Source: Bin5 sp965218625 (GTDB lineage Bacteria > Chloroflexota > Anaerolineae > Caldilineales > Caldilineaceae). From it: a stretch of DNA of 64,000 nt. The stretch is taken from contig CBDCLG010000012.1 in the NCBI GenBank assembly GCA_965218625.1, positions 186,001-250,000 on the forward strand, written 5' to 3'. Below, one piece after another: positions 51,034-59,707 of the stretch. The stretch's first letter is position 1. Each line of letters starts with the position of its first letter. The position numbers were made by a program, and so were the translations under genes. A model generated the notes under the pieces. It was not told the origin of the DNA and ran no database searches. It saw only the letters and a list, made by a program, of their open reading frames with translations.

Positions 51034-52569
51034 TTACAAACGAGGCGCGAGAAAGTCAACCAGGCTTTGGTAGGCAGGTCCCAGTTGCTTGGGCAGGTGG
51101 GCGTTCATCTGACGCAAAAGTGCATGGTCGTCTGTGTCCAGTGCCGCGAACGCCCGCAGCATAACCGGGTATACCAGAATGCCGGCAGCGATGGCAAGCA
51201 CAAGTCCTCCGAGCCATGAGCTGATCAGCCCTGCGACGGCGGCGGCGGAAAGTGCTGCGAGCGCGGTACGGGCAACGGATCGCAGCGGAAAGGTGAGGTT
51301 GAGCCGCCGAACGGAAAAGGAGATGCCGACGACCCCGGAAACAAGCTGGCTGGCGGAATTGGCGACCGCAGCGCCAACTGCCCCATATCTTGGGATCAGA
51401 GCCAAGTCTAATCCTATATTTAGGACCGCGGCGACGAATCCGAGGCGCACGATAAAACCCTGTTCGTCCGCGCTGTGCAGAACTGTGGCGCTTACTGAGG
51501 CCAAGGCGCCTACAATGTTGCCCACGAGAAGAATCGAGAGTACGGGCGCCATGGGCAGGAAGTCCGGCCCATATAAGAGAACGAAGGCCGGGGTGATGGC
51601 GGCGGCCCCGAGGCCGATTGGCATCGCGATCAAAGCGAGGACTCTATACGAAGATGTGTGCAGCGAATTGAAACGTTCGGACAGCCCTCCGCCATCGCTC
51701 TGGCCAGCCAGAGATGAGAAGGTGGGTAGAAGCACGCCGGAAAATATTGCGGGGATCGACATTGCCTTCATAGCCAGATCAAAGGACTGGCTGTAAAAGG
51801 CGATTTCGGCGTCGGCAGCGTACCGACTGAGGAAAAAGAGTTCTGAGCGCTCGTAAAGGATTGTGTCGATGATAAGAATCAAGGATACGTCGCGGCAGTA
51901 AAGAAGAATTCGGCGGCTCAGTTCAGGCGGAAGCGACAATGGAGGCGCGCCTTGCATTGTGTAATGGGACGGCAATTGTCTGCCGATCAGGACGAGTGTC
52001 ACGATTCTCCTGGCGAGGATAGAGAGGAGAAGAGCGTGAATGCCAAAACCGAGCGAGGCGACAGTGACGGCACAGACGGCGTAGAAGAGGTGTCCTATGA
52101 GGCTGGATTGGCTGAGCGAGCGGAACTCCTGCGTCCCCTTGGCAGCGGCGAGGAAGAGCCGCTCCAGGACGCCGGGCACAACCGTGACAGCGATCAGAAT
52201 AAGGGCGACTGGGTCGGAGGGTGGGGCAGACGCCCACGGGGCCCAGGCGAATATCAGCGTTGCACCGCCTACCAGGCCCGCGAGGGCCAATTCGGCGAAA
52301 AGGAGCCACGCGAAAAGTGCCGAGGCCGCCTGCCTGTCCTGCCTTCCCAGCATTTCTGCGCCAAACCTGGTCATGGCTTGGGCCAGCCCAGGAGAGGAGA
52401 CCAGAATCAGCAGGCCTGACAGCCAGATCCAGTGGTGAAACTGGCCGATCAAAGTGGGGCCAAGCATACGTGCGAGGACGATGCTTGTAATCAGGCCGAA
52501 GAGGAGGCCCCCAACCGTGTTAAAGGCGTTCCACCAGGTATTGCTGATTACCTTGGAATCGACGCTCAT
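51034..52569 (-). CDS. Wzx-like polysaccharide flippase (MATE/MVF superfamily)
   Basis: The 511-residue protein has about 14 membrane helices and the opening NTWWNAFNTVGGLLFGLITS followed by IVLARMLGPTLIGQFHHWIW, as in Wzx/RfbX flippases. LSRYAADAEIAFYSQSFDLA and YGAVGAAVANSASQLVSGVV in the second half are typical. It should move undecaprenyl-linked glycan units across the membrane. Its presence among eight glycosyltransferases indicates a flippase-dependent surface polysaccharide or glycoprotein pathway. No Wzy polymerase or priming phosphosugar transferase was seen in the cluster. Confidence 0.85.
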   Translation of the reverse strand: MSVDSKVISNTWWNAFNTVGGLLFGLITSIVLARMLGPTLIGQFHHWIWLSGLLILVSSPGLAQAMTRFGAEMLGRQDRQAASALFAWLLFAELALAGLVGGATLIFAWAPWASAPPSDPVALILIAVTVVPGVLERLFLAAAKGTQEFRSLSQSSLIGHLFYAVCAVTVASLGFGIHALLLSILARRIVTLVLIGRQLPSHYTMQGAPPLSLPPELSRRILLYCRDVSLILIIDTILYERSELFFLSRYAADAEIAFYSQSFDLAMKAMSIPAIFSGVLLPTFSSLAGQSDGGGLSERFNSLHTSSYRVLALIAMPIGLGAAAITPAFVLLYGPDFLPMAPVLSILLVGNIVGALASVSATVLHSADEQGFIVRLGFVAAVLNIGLDLALIPRYGAVGAAVANSASQLVSGVVGISFSVRRLNLTFPLRSVARTALAALSAAAVAGLISSWLGGLVLAIAAGILVYPVMLRAFAALDTDDHALLRQMNAHLPKQLGPAYQSLVDFLAPRL

Positions 52570-52614
52570 TGCATCTCTCTGTTGCCGGTAGCCGGGGAAG
52601 CTCCAGACCGCACT

Positions 52615-53841
52615 TCAGGGTCGACCGGCTGCCACACTGCCATAGCAGGCGGCCGTCTTTTCGACCATGCGGTCAAGCGTGAAATTCGAAAGGGCTCGCA
52701 TGTGGCCGCACCTACCCATTTGATGTCGTAGTTGGGTGTCGTTAGCCAAACGGATCAGGGCAGTTGCCAGATCGCTAGCGTTTCCCGGCCCAGCCAGAAT
52801 GCCGGTCTCGCCTTGTGCCACAACCTCAGGCACGGCGCCTGTGTGGAAGGCGACAATCGGCTTGGCGTGAGCCATGGCTTCGAGAAAAATGAGACCAAAC
52901 GACTCCGTCAGCGACGGCGCGACAAATAGATCGCAGTCGGAATAGAGTTTGCATAGGGCGCTCCCGTCGACGTGGCCGAGGAAGGTCGTGGCGGCGAGCG
53001 CTTGCGAGGAGGCAAAGGTGGCAAAATAGTCGCGGTAGCTCCCCGAATTAGGCGCGTCTCCGCTGTCAGCGCCGGCGATAACGAACTTGCTGAGGGGCGC
53101 GCAAAGAATCACTTCGGGTATGGCATGGAGCAGATGGTCGATCCCCTTTCGTTTCTCAAGACGGCCGACATACAGAATGGTAACTCCGTCATCTTCACCA
53201 ACTCTCTGGGCCGGTCGGGAAGCAGGGATTGGGAGCCCGAGCGGAATCAGGTGAGGCTTTGTCGCCGGGATGCGGTAGAGCTGGGAACAGGCGTTTGCGA
53301 TAAATTCACTGTGGGCAATGAGGCAGGCTGCCCGGCGCACTGACAGCGCTTCCAGATAGCATAGAAGGCGCATACCGGGACGGGGCGGAAGGTCTCGTCT
53401 GAGATGATCAACCTGCGCGAGCGGGGTGGAGAGGCGGACCTCGAGCGGAGCGCGAGGGTGAAAGGAGTAGATGAGGGACTCCGAGCCCCAGTTGGGCATC
53501 TCGACGACGTCAAAAGGCCCTTGCGACCGTTCCAAGCGGGCGATTTCGCGGTCCACGGCAATACTTCTCTCAAACGTTTTCCAGATTCCGAGCCCCTTGC
53601 GCCGAAGCGGAGAGGGCAGCCAAAGTCTGGCGTTTGGCACGCCGTGAAGTTTGACTTCGTCAGAAGGCTGGACCGATCTCGATTGGTGAGTGCGGACGAC
53701 CTTTCTCCGGTGCGAAGTACCTGAAATGACGGTGACATCATGTTCCGCTGCTGCCAGGCCGTGAGCGAGGCAATGTACGTATGTGGCAATGCCTCCCGTT
53801 CCCGCTGGGGGATACTGTTCGCTAACCAGGCAGATGCGCAT
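52615..53841 (-). CDS. GT4-family glycosyltransferase
   Basis: The 408-residue GT-B enzyme has MRICLVSEQYPPAGTGGIAT at the N-terminus, a classic GT4 opening. ILYVGRLEKRKGIDHLLHAI starts the donor domain and EX7E lies in LTESFGLIFLEAMAHAKPIV. ATG 53841 is used so that MRICLVSE opens the protein; an ATG three codons upstream is possible. The previous gene ends at 53847, so spacing is 5 bp. Confidence 0.88.
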   Translation of the reverse strand: MRICLVSEQYPPAGTGGIATYVHCLAHGLAAAEHDVTVISGTSHRRKVVRTHQSRSVQPSDEVKLHGVPNARLWLPSPLRRKGLGIWKTFERSIAVDREIARLERSQGPFDVVEMPNWGSESLIYSFHPRAPLEVRLSTPLAQVDHLRRDLPPRPGMRLLCYLEALSVRRAACLIAHSEFIANACSQLYRIPATKPHLIPLGLPIPASRPAQRVGEDDGVTILYVGRLEKRKGIDHLLHAIPEVILCAPLSKFVIAGADSGDAPNSGSYRDYFATFASSQALAATTFLGHVDGSALCKLYSDCDLFVAPSLTESFGLIFLEAMAHAKPIVAFHTGAVPEVVAQGETGILAGPGNASDLATALIRLANDTQLRHQMGRCGHMRALSNFTLDRMVEKTAACYGSVAAGRP

Positions 53842-53846
53842 CAATA

Positions 53847-54983
53847 TCACGAACCCTGTGCGGCAGCGGCCCTGTAAACGTGAACGGTCTCTTGTGCGGT
53901 ACGCTGCCAGCAGAATCGGGAAGCCTGGCGCAGGCCGTTGGCGCGCATTGCAGCTGCCAGGTCCGGGTTCGAAAGCACCTGGCCCACAGCGGCGGCAAGT
54001 GCTTGTGCCGTCAATGGTTCTATGAAGAGGGCGGCGTCACCCGCCACGTACGGCAGGCTACTCGCTTTGCTTGAAACGACGGGCGCGCCGCAGGCCATGG
54101 CTTCAAGCACAGGGATACCGAATCCTTCATATAGACTGGGCATCAGAAAACAGTCGGCTCCACTATAGAGGGCGGGCAGGTCGGCGTCGGGCACAGCGCC
54201 TGCAAAGATGATGTCAGCGGTCAGGTCAAGCGCTTCAACCTGGCGCCGCACGGCTTCGAAGAGCCAGCCCCGGCCGCCCGCGACCACGAGACAGTGGGGC
54301 CATCCGCCCGCTTTCAGACGCGCCAGAGCTTCAAATGCGACCGCGTGATTCTTGCGGGGCTCCAGCGTACCCACCATGAGAAGGTAGGGTCGTCGAACGG
54401 AATGCTTCTCTCTTGCGCGCCGGATCTCGCCTTCGTCTGCTTGCCGAAAGTGCTCGTCAATGCCCTCGTCAACAACGTACACCTTTTGCGACGGCGTAGC
54501 GTAGAGGTCCAGCAAGTCCCCCTTGGTATGTTGACTGACGGCAATGATAGCATCGGCCCTGCGCACGAACAAGGGCATTGCGACGCGCAGGTAGGCGCGA
54601 TTTGCACGCGTGTGATGAAGGGGAAATCTTTCAAAAATCAGGTCGTGCACGGTCATCACCGCGGGACGGGCCATCCATGGCAGCAGGTGCTCGGCGGCAT
54701 GGTAGACACCGTTGGCGGGAAGCCGGCGTTCAATGAACGGCACGCGCAGGAGTTGACAGGCAAGCGCGCCGAGCCGCCAAGGATGTTGGCGCAGCTGAAT
54801 TGTGCGGGCAGGCACAGACGCAATGGCGGCTGGCAGTTGGTGGCCGCTGTGGCTGTTGTAGAAGAGGTTCAGGTCGACTTCGCGGCGGCAATTCTGCCAT
54901 AGTGCGGAGGCGAGGCGCTCGGTATAGCGGGCCAGGCCGGCGCGCTGGTGGACGGCGGGTCCAGCGTCAAGGGTGACACGCAA
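53847..54983 (-). CDS. GT4-family glycosyltransferase
   Basis: The 378-residue GT-B enzyme has GPAVHQRAGLARYTERLASA in the acceptor loop, HDLIFERFPLHH, LLMVGTLEPRKNHAVAFEAL at the donor domain and EX7E in SLYEGFGIPVLEAMACGAPV. It is most similar within the window to the last gene of the operon (44279-45427), so the two may add the same kind of sugar. No ATG or GTG fits the family start; TTG 54983 (LRVTLDAGPAV) is the best choice. The open frame continues upstream into the helicase gene, which is a shadow there. Confidence 0.83.
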   Translation of the reverse strand: MRVTLDAGPAVHQRAGLARYTERLASALWQNCRREVDLNLFYNSHSGHQLPAAIASVPARTIQLRQHPWRLGALACQLLRVPFIERRLPANGVYHAAEHLLPWMARPAVMTVHDLIFERFPLHHTRANRAYLRVAMPLFVRRADAIIAVSQHTKGDLLDLYATPSQKVYVVDEGIDEHFRQADEGEIRRAREKHSVRRPYLLMVGTLEPRKNHAVAFEALARLKAGGWPHCLVVAGGRGWLFEAVRRQVEALDLTADIIFAGAVPDADLPALYSGADCFLMPSLYEGFGIPVLEAMACGAPVVSSKASSLPYVAGDAALFIEPLTAQALAAAVGQVLSNPDLAAAMRANGLRQASRFCWQRTAQETVHVYRAAAAQGS

Positions 54984-55011
54984 CGGAGACTGAAGCTGGC
55001 TTCCGCTGCGG

Positions 55012-58000
55012 TCAGGCACTGGACACCAACCGGCCTTCGGGGGCCTCCGGAGGCGCGGTGCGGCTATGCAGCCACTCCCGCACGGCTTCGCCCAGGTGGG
55101 AGAGAGAGCTGTGGCGCGTGGTGCAGTCGGGCAAGGCGTCGAGAAAGAAGTCGCCGTAACTCCGTTGCCACAGGCGGCTGTCAAGCAGGACGACGACACC
55201 GCGATCGGTTGCGGTCCGAATCAGACGCCCAAAACCTTGACGCAGGCGGATGACGGCCTCTGGCACCGAGTAATCGTAGAAAGGGTCCTCATAGAGGCGG
55301 CTGCGGGCAGCGTAGAGCGGGTCGGTCGGAACGGCGAAGGGGAGACGGGCGATGAGGAGACAGACGAGCTGTTCACCGGGGAGATCGATCCCTTCCCAAT
55401 AGCTGCTCGTTCCGAGAAGAAGCGAACTCGGGTTGGCGCGAAAGTCACTCAGGTTGCGGCGCCGGCTGCCCTCGCCCTGTCGGAGAACGGTAAGTCCGGC
55501 TGCAGCCAGGGGGGCGCGGACTGCTTCCGCGGTCGTGCGCAGGTGGCTGTGGCTTGTGAAGAGGACGAGGGTTCTGCCTTCGGCGGCCAGGGCAGCCTGC
55601 TGGATGGCCTGCTCGAGCGAGCGCTGATAGCCGTTATGGTCGGGCGTCGGCATGTCGCTGGGTGTGTAGAGCAAGGCGTTGCGCTTGTAGTCGAAGGGGC
55701 TGCCGATAACGGCGCCGCCGGCATCCCAGCAGCCCAACCGATCGCGCAGGAAGTTGAATCCATCGCCGGCCTGAAGAGTAGCGCCGGTAAGCACGACGGC
55801 ACGACGGGGGGCGAACAGGTCGGCGGCAAGTTTCTCACCTACCTGAATTGGCGCGCTTCGCAGCATTACCGACTTGGAGCCCCGCCGGGGTCGGGCGGCG
55901 GCGGTAGCAGCTGAAGGCCTGTCGTCCGCCAGCTCCAGCCAGGCGACCGAACTTTTCTCCAGGTGGAGGGGACGGAGGATTACGTCATCTGCCACCTGCA
56001 CCAGGTCGATCAAACCGGATTGGACAAGATGAAACAGTTCCGCGAAGTGGCTCCGGGTCTCGTGCTCCGCTTCGAATGGTGCGGCGACGCCGGAATTGCT
56101 GGAGGAGCCATCGTCCTGTCTGCCGAAAGGGTCCTCCAGCAGCGCGGCAAGCTCGGTCAGCCGTTCCAGAACCTGATTGAGTCGTTCGCTGACCTCATCC
56201 CACTGGATTTCGATTTCGCTCCACTCAGGTTGGGCGCGCATTCGGTTGTCAAGGGCCAACGTCTGGGGAAAACCGCTTCCCGCATCGGACGACCTGCGGG
56301 CCTCAGGTCTTCCGTCGACGTGGCGCAGAGCGAAATCGAGCAAGAGGTCAAAGAATCCAGGCATGATCGCTTGCACTGAGCGGCGGCCGGCCTCGAGTTG
56401 GCTGACCAGGCGGCGTGCGGCCCCATCGGAGAAGCGCGGGGGGAGGTGGGAGACGGCCTCAGCCACGCTGTCGAGCAGGGAGGCCAAGATGCAGAGGTCC
56501 ACCTGTCGCGTAAACTGATCGGTGGCGGCGTTCTCAAGGTGATGGGCTTCGTCAACGATGAGATTGTCGTATTCGGGTAGAACCTGGCCGCCGGCCTCGA
56601 CATCGGCCGCCAGCAGCGCGTGGTTGATCACGAGCAAGTGAGTTGAGGCGGCGCGGCGATGGGCTTCAAGATAGAAGTCACGGAAGCGCGCTCCCAGGTA
56701 GCCGTGTTTGCCGGGAACTGCGCTCACCATACAGCGCTCGGGGCTGCATTCGTCAGCACGGGAGGAGACATGGGCAACCAGCTCCTTCTCCTGCCGGTCG
56801 TGTACGGGCAACTCGCTGAGGTCTCCTGTCCTGGTGTTGGGCAACCAGACCAGAATCTTGGCCAGGAAGCGCACTTCCAAGGGCGAAAGGCCTGTTGCCA
56901 GAAGGCCGCGGCGCGGGCGTGGTCTCTCCAACCAGCGGGCCAGCCGCCGCGTGCAGAGATAGTGTGAACGGCCCTTCAAAACCATCGCCCTCACGGGCGG
57001 TTGATCTTCGTCGCTTGCGGCCAGGCCGGACGCCGTCAGAACCTGAAGCACGCGGGGCAGTTCCTGGCCAAGAAGCTGATGTTGAAGAGGAATCGTATTG
57101 GTGGCGACCACGACGCGGGCGTCGTTAGCCCAGGCCCACGCGGCGGCCGGCAGGAGGTAGGAGAGACTCTTTCCGATACCGGTACCCGCCTCAACGATCT
57201 TGTGGTCGCCGCGGTTGAGCGCGTCCAATACGAGTCGCGCCATTTCAAGTTGACCATCGCGGCGCTCGAATCGCGGCTCCTCCTTGCCATTGAAAGCCCC
57301 TGCAAGCGGCCCATCTGCAGAGAAGGCAAGAGTGAGAAATCCGTCTTCGATTTGCCGCGAGGCCGCGCGCGGGAGGAGAGGGGGAGGCACACGAACCTGG
57401 CTCGGCGCGCGCCTATCGGTTTCGGCCTTAACTGCGTCCTGTTCCTTCCGGCAGGACAGCGCGTCTCGGAAGAGAAGCAGAGGGCCCCAATCGTTCTCAA
57501 GTCCTGCCGCACACAGCAGTTCCAATGTGGATTGGGGCAAAGTCCCGATGCGAGCTGCCAAGCGAAGCAGGAGGTCCGCGGTGGCTTCGGCGTCGTGGCT
57601 GGCGCGGTGGGCCGTGGGCAGAGAGATTTCGAGCGCCCGACACAGTTCGCCGAGGCTGTAACTGAATTGCCCGGGCAGCAGAATTGTCGCCAGTTCGTGC
57701 GTGTCGATTACGGGCGTGCTGATTTTCACGCCGGCAGCGCGCAGGAAGGAGATATCGAACCCGGCGCTGTGAGCGACGATGGCATCGGCGCGTCCGCCGA
57801 GGAAGGCCAGGATTTCGGGTACCAACGCCTCGAATTGGGGTGCATCGGCCACGTCGGTCGGACGGATGCCGGTAAGCTGTTGAATACGCGGCGGAATGGA
57901 GCGCCCGGGGTTGACAAAGGTGGAGAATCGTTCACGGGCGCGGCCTTCCTGAAATCGTACCGCGCCGAACTCGATGATCTTGTCGCTTTTGGGACTGAGC

Positions 58001-58044
58001 CCGGTTGTCTCAAGGTCAAAGGCGACGAACGTGCGCGAGGACAT
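55012..58044 (-). CDS. DnaQ-like exonuclease fused to DinG-family helicase
   Basis: The 1010-residue protein has a DEDD 3'-5' exonuclease domain at 1-165 (FVAFDLETTGLSPKSDKIIE with Asp10/Glu12, AHSAGFDISFL, HRASHDAEATADLLLRL). An SF2 helicase of the DinG/XPD type follows: Walker A in VEAGTGIGKSLSYLLPAAAW, the DEAH box in LIVDEAHHLENAA, and the C-terminal motifs LLLGTSSYWEGIDLPGEQLV and RLRQGFGRLIRTATDRG. Of the four cysteines that hold the Fe-S cluster in DinG/XPD only three candidates are seen (SHYLC, ADEC, PERC); the fourth position reads FYLEAH. It probably acts in DNA repair or R-loop removal. It lies 28 bp upstream of the first glycosyltransferase gene, in line. Confidence 0.9.
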   Translation of the reverse strand: MSSRTFVAFDLETTGLSPKSDKIIEFGAVRFQEGRARERFSTFVNPGRSIPPRIQQLTGIRPTDVADAPQFEALVPEILAFLGGRADAIVAHSAGFDISFLRAAGVKISTPVIDTHELATILLPGQFSYSLGELCRALEISLPTAHRASHDAEATADLLLRLAARIGTLPQSTLELLCAAGLENDWGPLLLFRDALSCRKEQDAVKAETDRRAPSQVRVPPPLLPRAASRQIEDGFLTLAFSADGPLAGAFNGKEEPRFERRDGQLEMARLVLDALNRGDHKIVEAGTGIGKSLSYLLPAAAWAWANDARVVVATNTIPLQHQLLGQELPRVLQVLTASGLAASDEDQPPVRAMVLKGRSHYLCTRRLARWLERPRPRRGLLATGLSPLEVRFLAKILVWLPNTRTGDLSELPVHDRQEKELVAHVSSRADECSPERCMVSAVPGKHGYLGARFRDFYLEAHRRAASTHLLVINHALLAADVEAGGQVLPEYDNLIVDEAHHLENAATDQFTRQVDLCILASLLDSVAEAVSHLPPRFSDGAARRLVSQLEAGRRSVQAIMPGFFDLLLDFALRHVDGRPEARRSSDAGSGFPQTLALDNRMRAQPEWSEIEIQWDEVSERLNQVLERLTELAALLEDPFGRQDDGSSSNSGVAAPFEAEHETRSHFAELFHLVQSGLIDLVQVADDVILRPLHLEKSSVAWLELADDRPSAATAAARPRRGSKSVMLRSAPIQVGEKLAADLFAPRRAVVLTGATLQAGDGFNFLRDRLGCWDAGGAVIGSPFDYKRNALLYTPSDMPTPDHNGYQRSLEQAIQQAALAAEGRTLVLFTSHSHLRTTAEAVRAPLAAAGLTVLRQGEGSRRRNLSDFRANPSSLLLGTSSYWEGIDLPGEQLVCLLIARLPFAVPTDPLYAARSRLYEDPFYDYSVPEAVIRLRQGFGRLIRTATDRGVVVLLDSRLWQRSYGDFFLDALPDCTTRHSSLSHLGEAVREWLHSRTAPPEAPEGRLVSSA

Positions 58045-58055
58045 CTCTCAGCGGC

Positions 58056-58691
58056 TCACGGCTGTTCGACGTTTGCGTCAAGGAAGGAGATGTCGGCGGC
58101 TGTCCTGGTTACGCTGCCGGTGTAGAGCCAGGAGACCTGCCGGAGCGTGAGGGCCTGGTCGAACTCGGTCAGGGCGGAGATGCAATCAGAGGGGAGGACG
58201 ACGGAAAACCAGCGCAAACCGGCGGAGGCGGCCGTGTGCAGTACGCAGATGCTGGAAACGGTTCCGACAATCACAAGGTGACGGACCTGCCAGACATTGG
58301 CCAGGAAGTGTTCGAGCGGCGTACCGTAGAAGCCGTCGTAACGGCTTTTCTGACAGACCAGATCCTCCTTCTGCGGGGCCAGCTCAGCGACAATCTGCCA
58401 GCCCCAGCTGTTTACCTCACAGTGGCGCGGCCAGATGTCCCACTCGGGATCGCCATCGAAGTGGCTATCCTGCGTGAAGGCGATGCGGACACCGGCGCGG
58501 CGGGCGCCCGCCAGGAGCGACTGAACGCTTTCGAGCGTGGCGGCGGCGGCCGGCACAACCAGCGAGCCGCCCTCCTTGACAAAGTCATTCTGCATATCAA
58601 CGACGATAACCGCGCTGCTCTGCGCGGGCAGCTCGACGCGAGTCTTCCAGGGGATCTCAGGGACTTCGACAGTTTGGCCGGAAATCTCCAT
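58056..58691 (-). CDS. Isochorismatase-family cysteine hydrolase
   Basis: The 211-residue protein has the family triad: Asp in VIVVDMQNDFVKEGGSLV, Lys in LVCQKSRYDGFYGTPLEHFL and Cys in VIVGTVSSICVLHTAASAGL. HFDGDPEWDIWPRHCEVNSWG matches the hydrophilic substrate loop of nicotinamidase- and ureidoacrylate-like members. It probably hydrolyses an amide or ureido compound. AAGGAGGGCAGG gives a strong ribosome site for ATG 58691. It is between the PhyH gene and the helicase gene; its stop is 11 bp from the helicase start, so read-through transcription is plausible. Confidence 0.88.
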   Translation of the reverse strand: MEISGQTVEVPEIPWKTRVELPAQSSAVIVVDMQNDFVKEGGSLVVPAAAATLESVQSLLAGARRAGVRIAFTQDSHFDGDPEWDIWPRHCEVNSWGWQIVAELAPQKEDLVCQKSRYDGFYGTPLEHFLANVWQVRHLVIVGTVSSICVLHTAASAGLRWFSVVLPSDCISALTEFDQALTLRQVSWLYTGSVTRTAADISFLDANVEQP

Positions 58692-58789
58692 CCTGCCCTC
58701 CTTCGTCATTGGCCGGTGAAATGGGGATGGCAGCCCCACCGGTCGCTGGCAGCCCAGCCACACATCAGCTCACCACGGCCTCCCCGCTG

Positions 58790-59632
58790 CTATGCCAATT
58801 CCCAGCGGCTGGGATTGATGCCCGGAGCTTCGCTGGCCATATTGGCGGGCTTGTTTCCGCCGCCAAAGTTCCAACGCCGGGTATTGCGGTCGATAAAGAA
58901 GGGCTTGACCTCGTCGGGAAGCTTCTCCAGCTCATCCTGCGGCCACTGCTCGACCTCCTGCGCGACCGGCCCGGCCCAGGCGGGCCGGTAGGCGATCGCC
59001 AACATCTCGCGCGCGTAGTTGCCCACGTTGGGAAAATTGCCGTGAAAGACACGGTGATTGATCATCACGGCTGAGCCGGCCGCGGCGGTTACCATGACCT
59101 CTTCGGGGTGCGACTCGTAGCGCACGTAGGGGTTGCCGTGAGCGTGCATAGCCAGGTGGGAGCGGGGGACCACCCGAAAGGGCGAGACCTCCTCGGTCAA
59201 GTCCTGTAGATAGTAGAGCACGCGTACCAAGCAAGGACAACTGCCCTCGTAGCCGAAGATTTCGGAGCCATAGGGCTGGCCGTCGGTGTGGATGCTGATG
59301 CCGGGATGACCTGGTTCGGACCGGGCATAGGCGTAGGACATGAAGACGATCTCATCGCCAAACAGCCGTTCGAGAAACTGGACGGTAGGCGGATGGGCGA
59401 TGAGCTCGGTGACGGCGCCGCCGACAAACTGGGCGCGCGGACGCACCTGCTGCTTCACGCTGTAATCGACGGCAAATGTGTCGAGTCTGGCAGTCGCCGC
59501 TCGCAACTCTTCCAGATGCTTCTGGGAGAGCAGTTCGGGCATGACCGTGTAGCCTTCGACTTCAAGCTGATAGACATGCTGGCCAAAGTTGAGCTTTGAC
59601 CAATCGCGGTCGTCGATCTTGACATGAGCCAT
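58790..59632 (-). CDS. Phytanoyl-CoA dioxygenase (PhyH) family protein
   Basis: The 280-residue Fe(II)/2-oxoglutarate dioxygenase has the facial triad as His and Asp in GISIHTDGQPYGSE and His in VMINHRVFHGNFPN. Arg in VRYESHPEEVM or AIAYRPAWAG may bind the 2-oxoglutarate carboxylate. The N-terminal VEGYTVMPELLSQKHLEELR is the usual PhyH opening. Substrate unknown; this family is often expanded in sponge- and marine-associated Chloroflexota (from memory). GGAGG lies 7 bp before ATG 59632. It is located between an oxidoreductase gene and the isochorismatase gene. Confidence 0.88.
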   Translation of the reverse strand: MAHVKIDDRDWSKLNFGQHVYQLEVEGYTVMPELLSQKHLEELRAATARLDTFAVDYSVKQQVRPRAQFVGGAVTELIAHPPTVQFLERLFGDEIVFMSYAYARSEPGHPGISIHTDGQPYGSEIFGYEGSCPCLVRVLYYLQDLTEEVSPFRVVPRSHLAMHAHGNPYVRYESHPEEVMVTAAAGSAVMINHRVFHGNFPNVGNYAREMLAIAYRPAWAGPVAQEVEQWPQDELEKLPDEVKPFFIDRNTRRWNFGGGNKPANMASEAPGINPSRWELA

Positions 59633-59707
59633 TGCAGTCCTCCATTATCCGGTGGAAGGTCACTGTTGAACGCAGGACCCCGACCTTTTCGACTCGCCCT
59701 ATTGCGT

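Noticed and set aside
44279..54983. Phage or plasmid-borne origin of the glycosyltransferase cluster
   Set aside because: No integrase, attachment site or base-composition break was seen at its borders; both flanks are chromosomal-type genes (coaX and DinG).
57001..58125. 374-codon open frame on the plus strand
   Set aside because: Antisense to the exonuclease part of the DinG fusion, which has all DEDD motifs.
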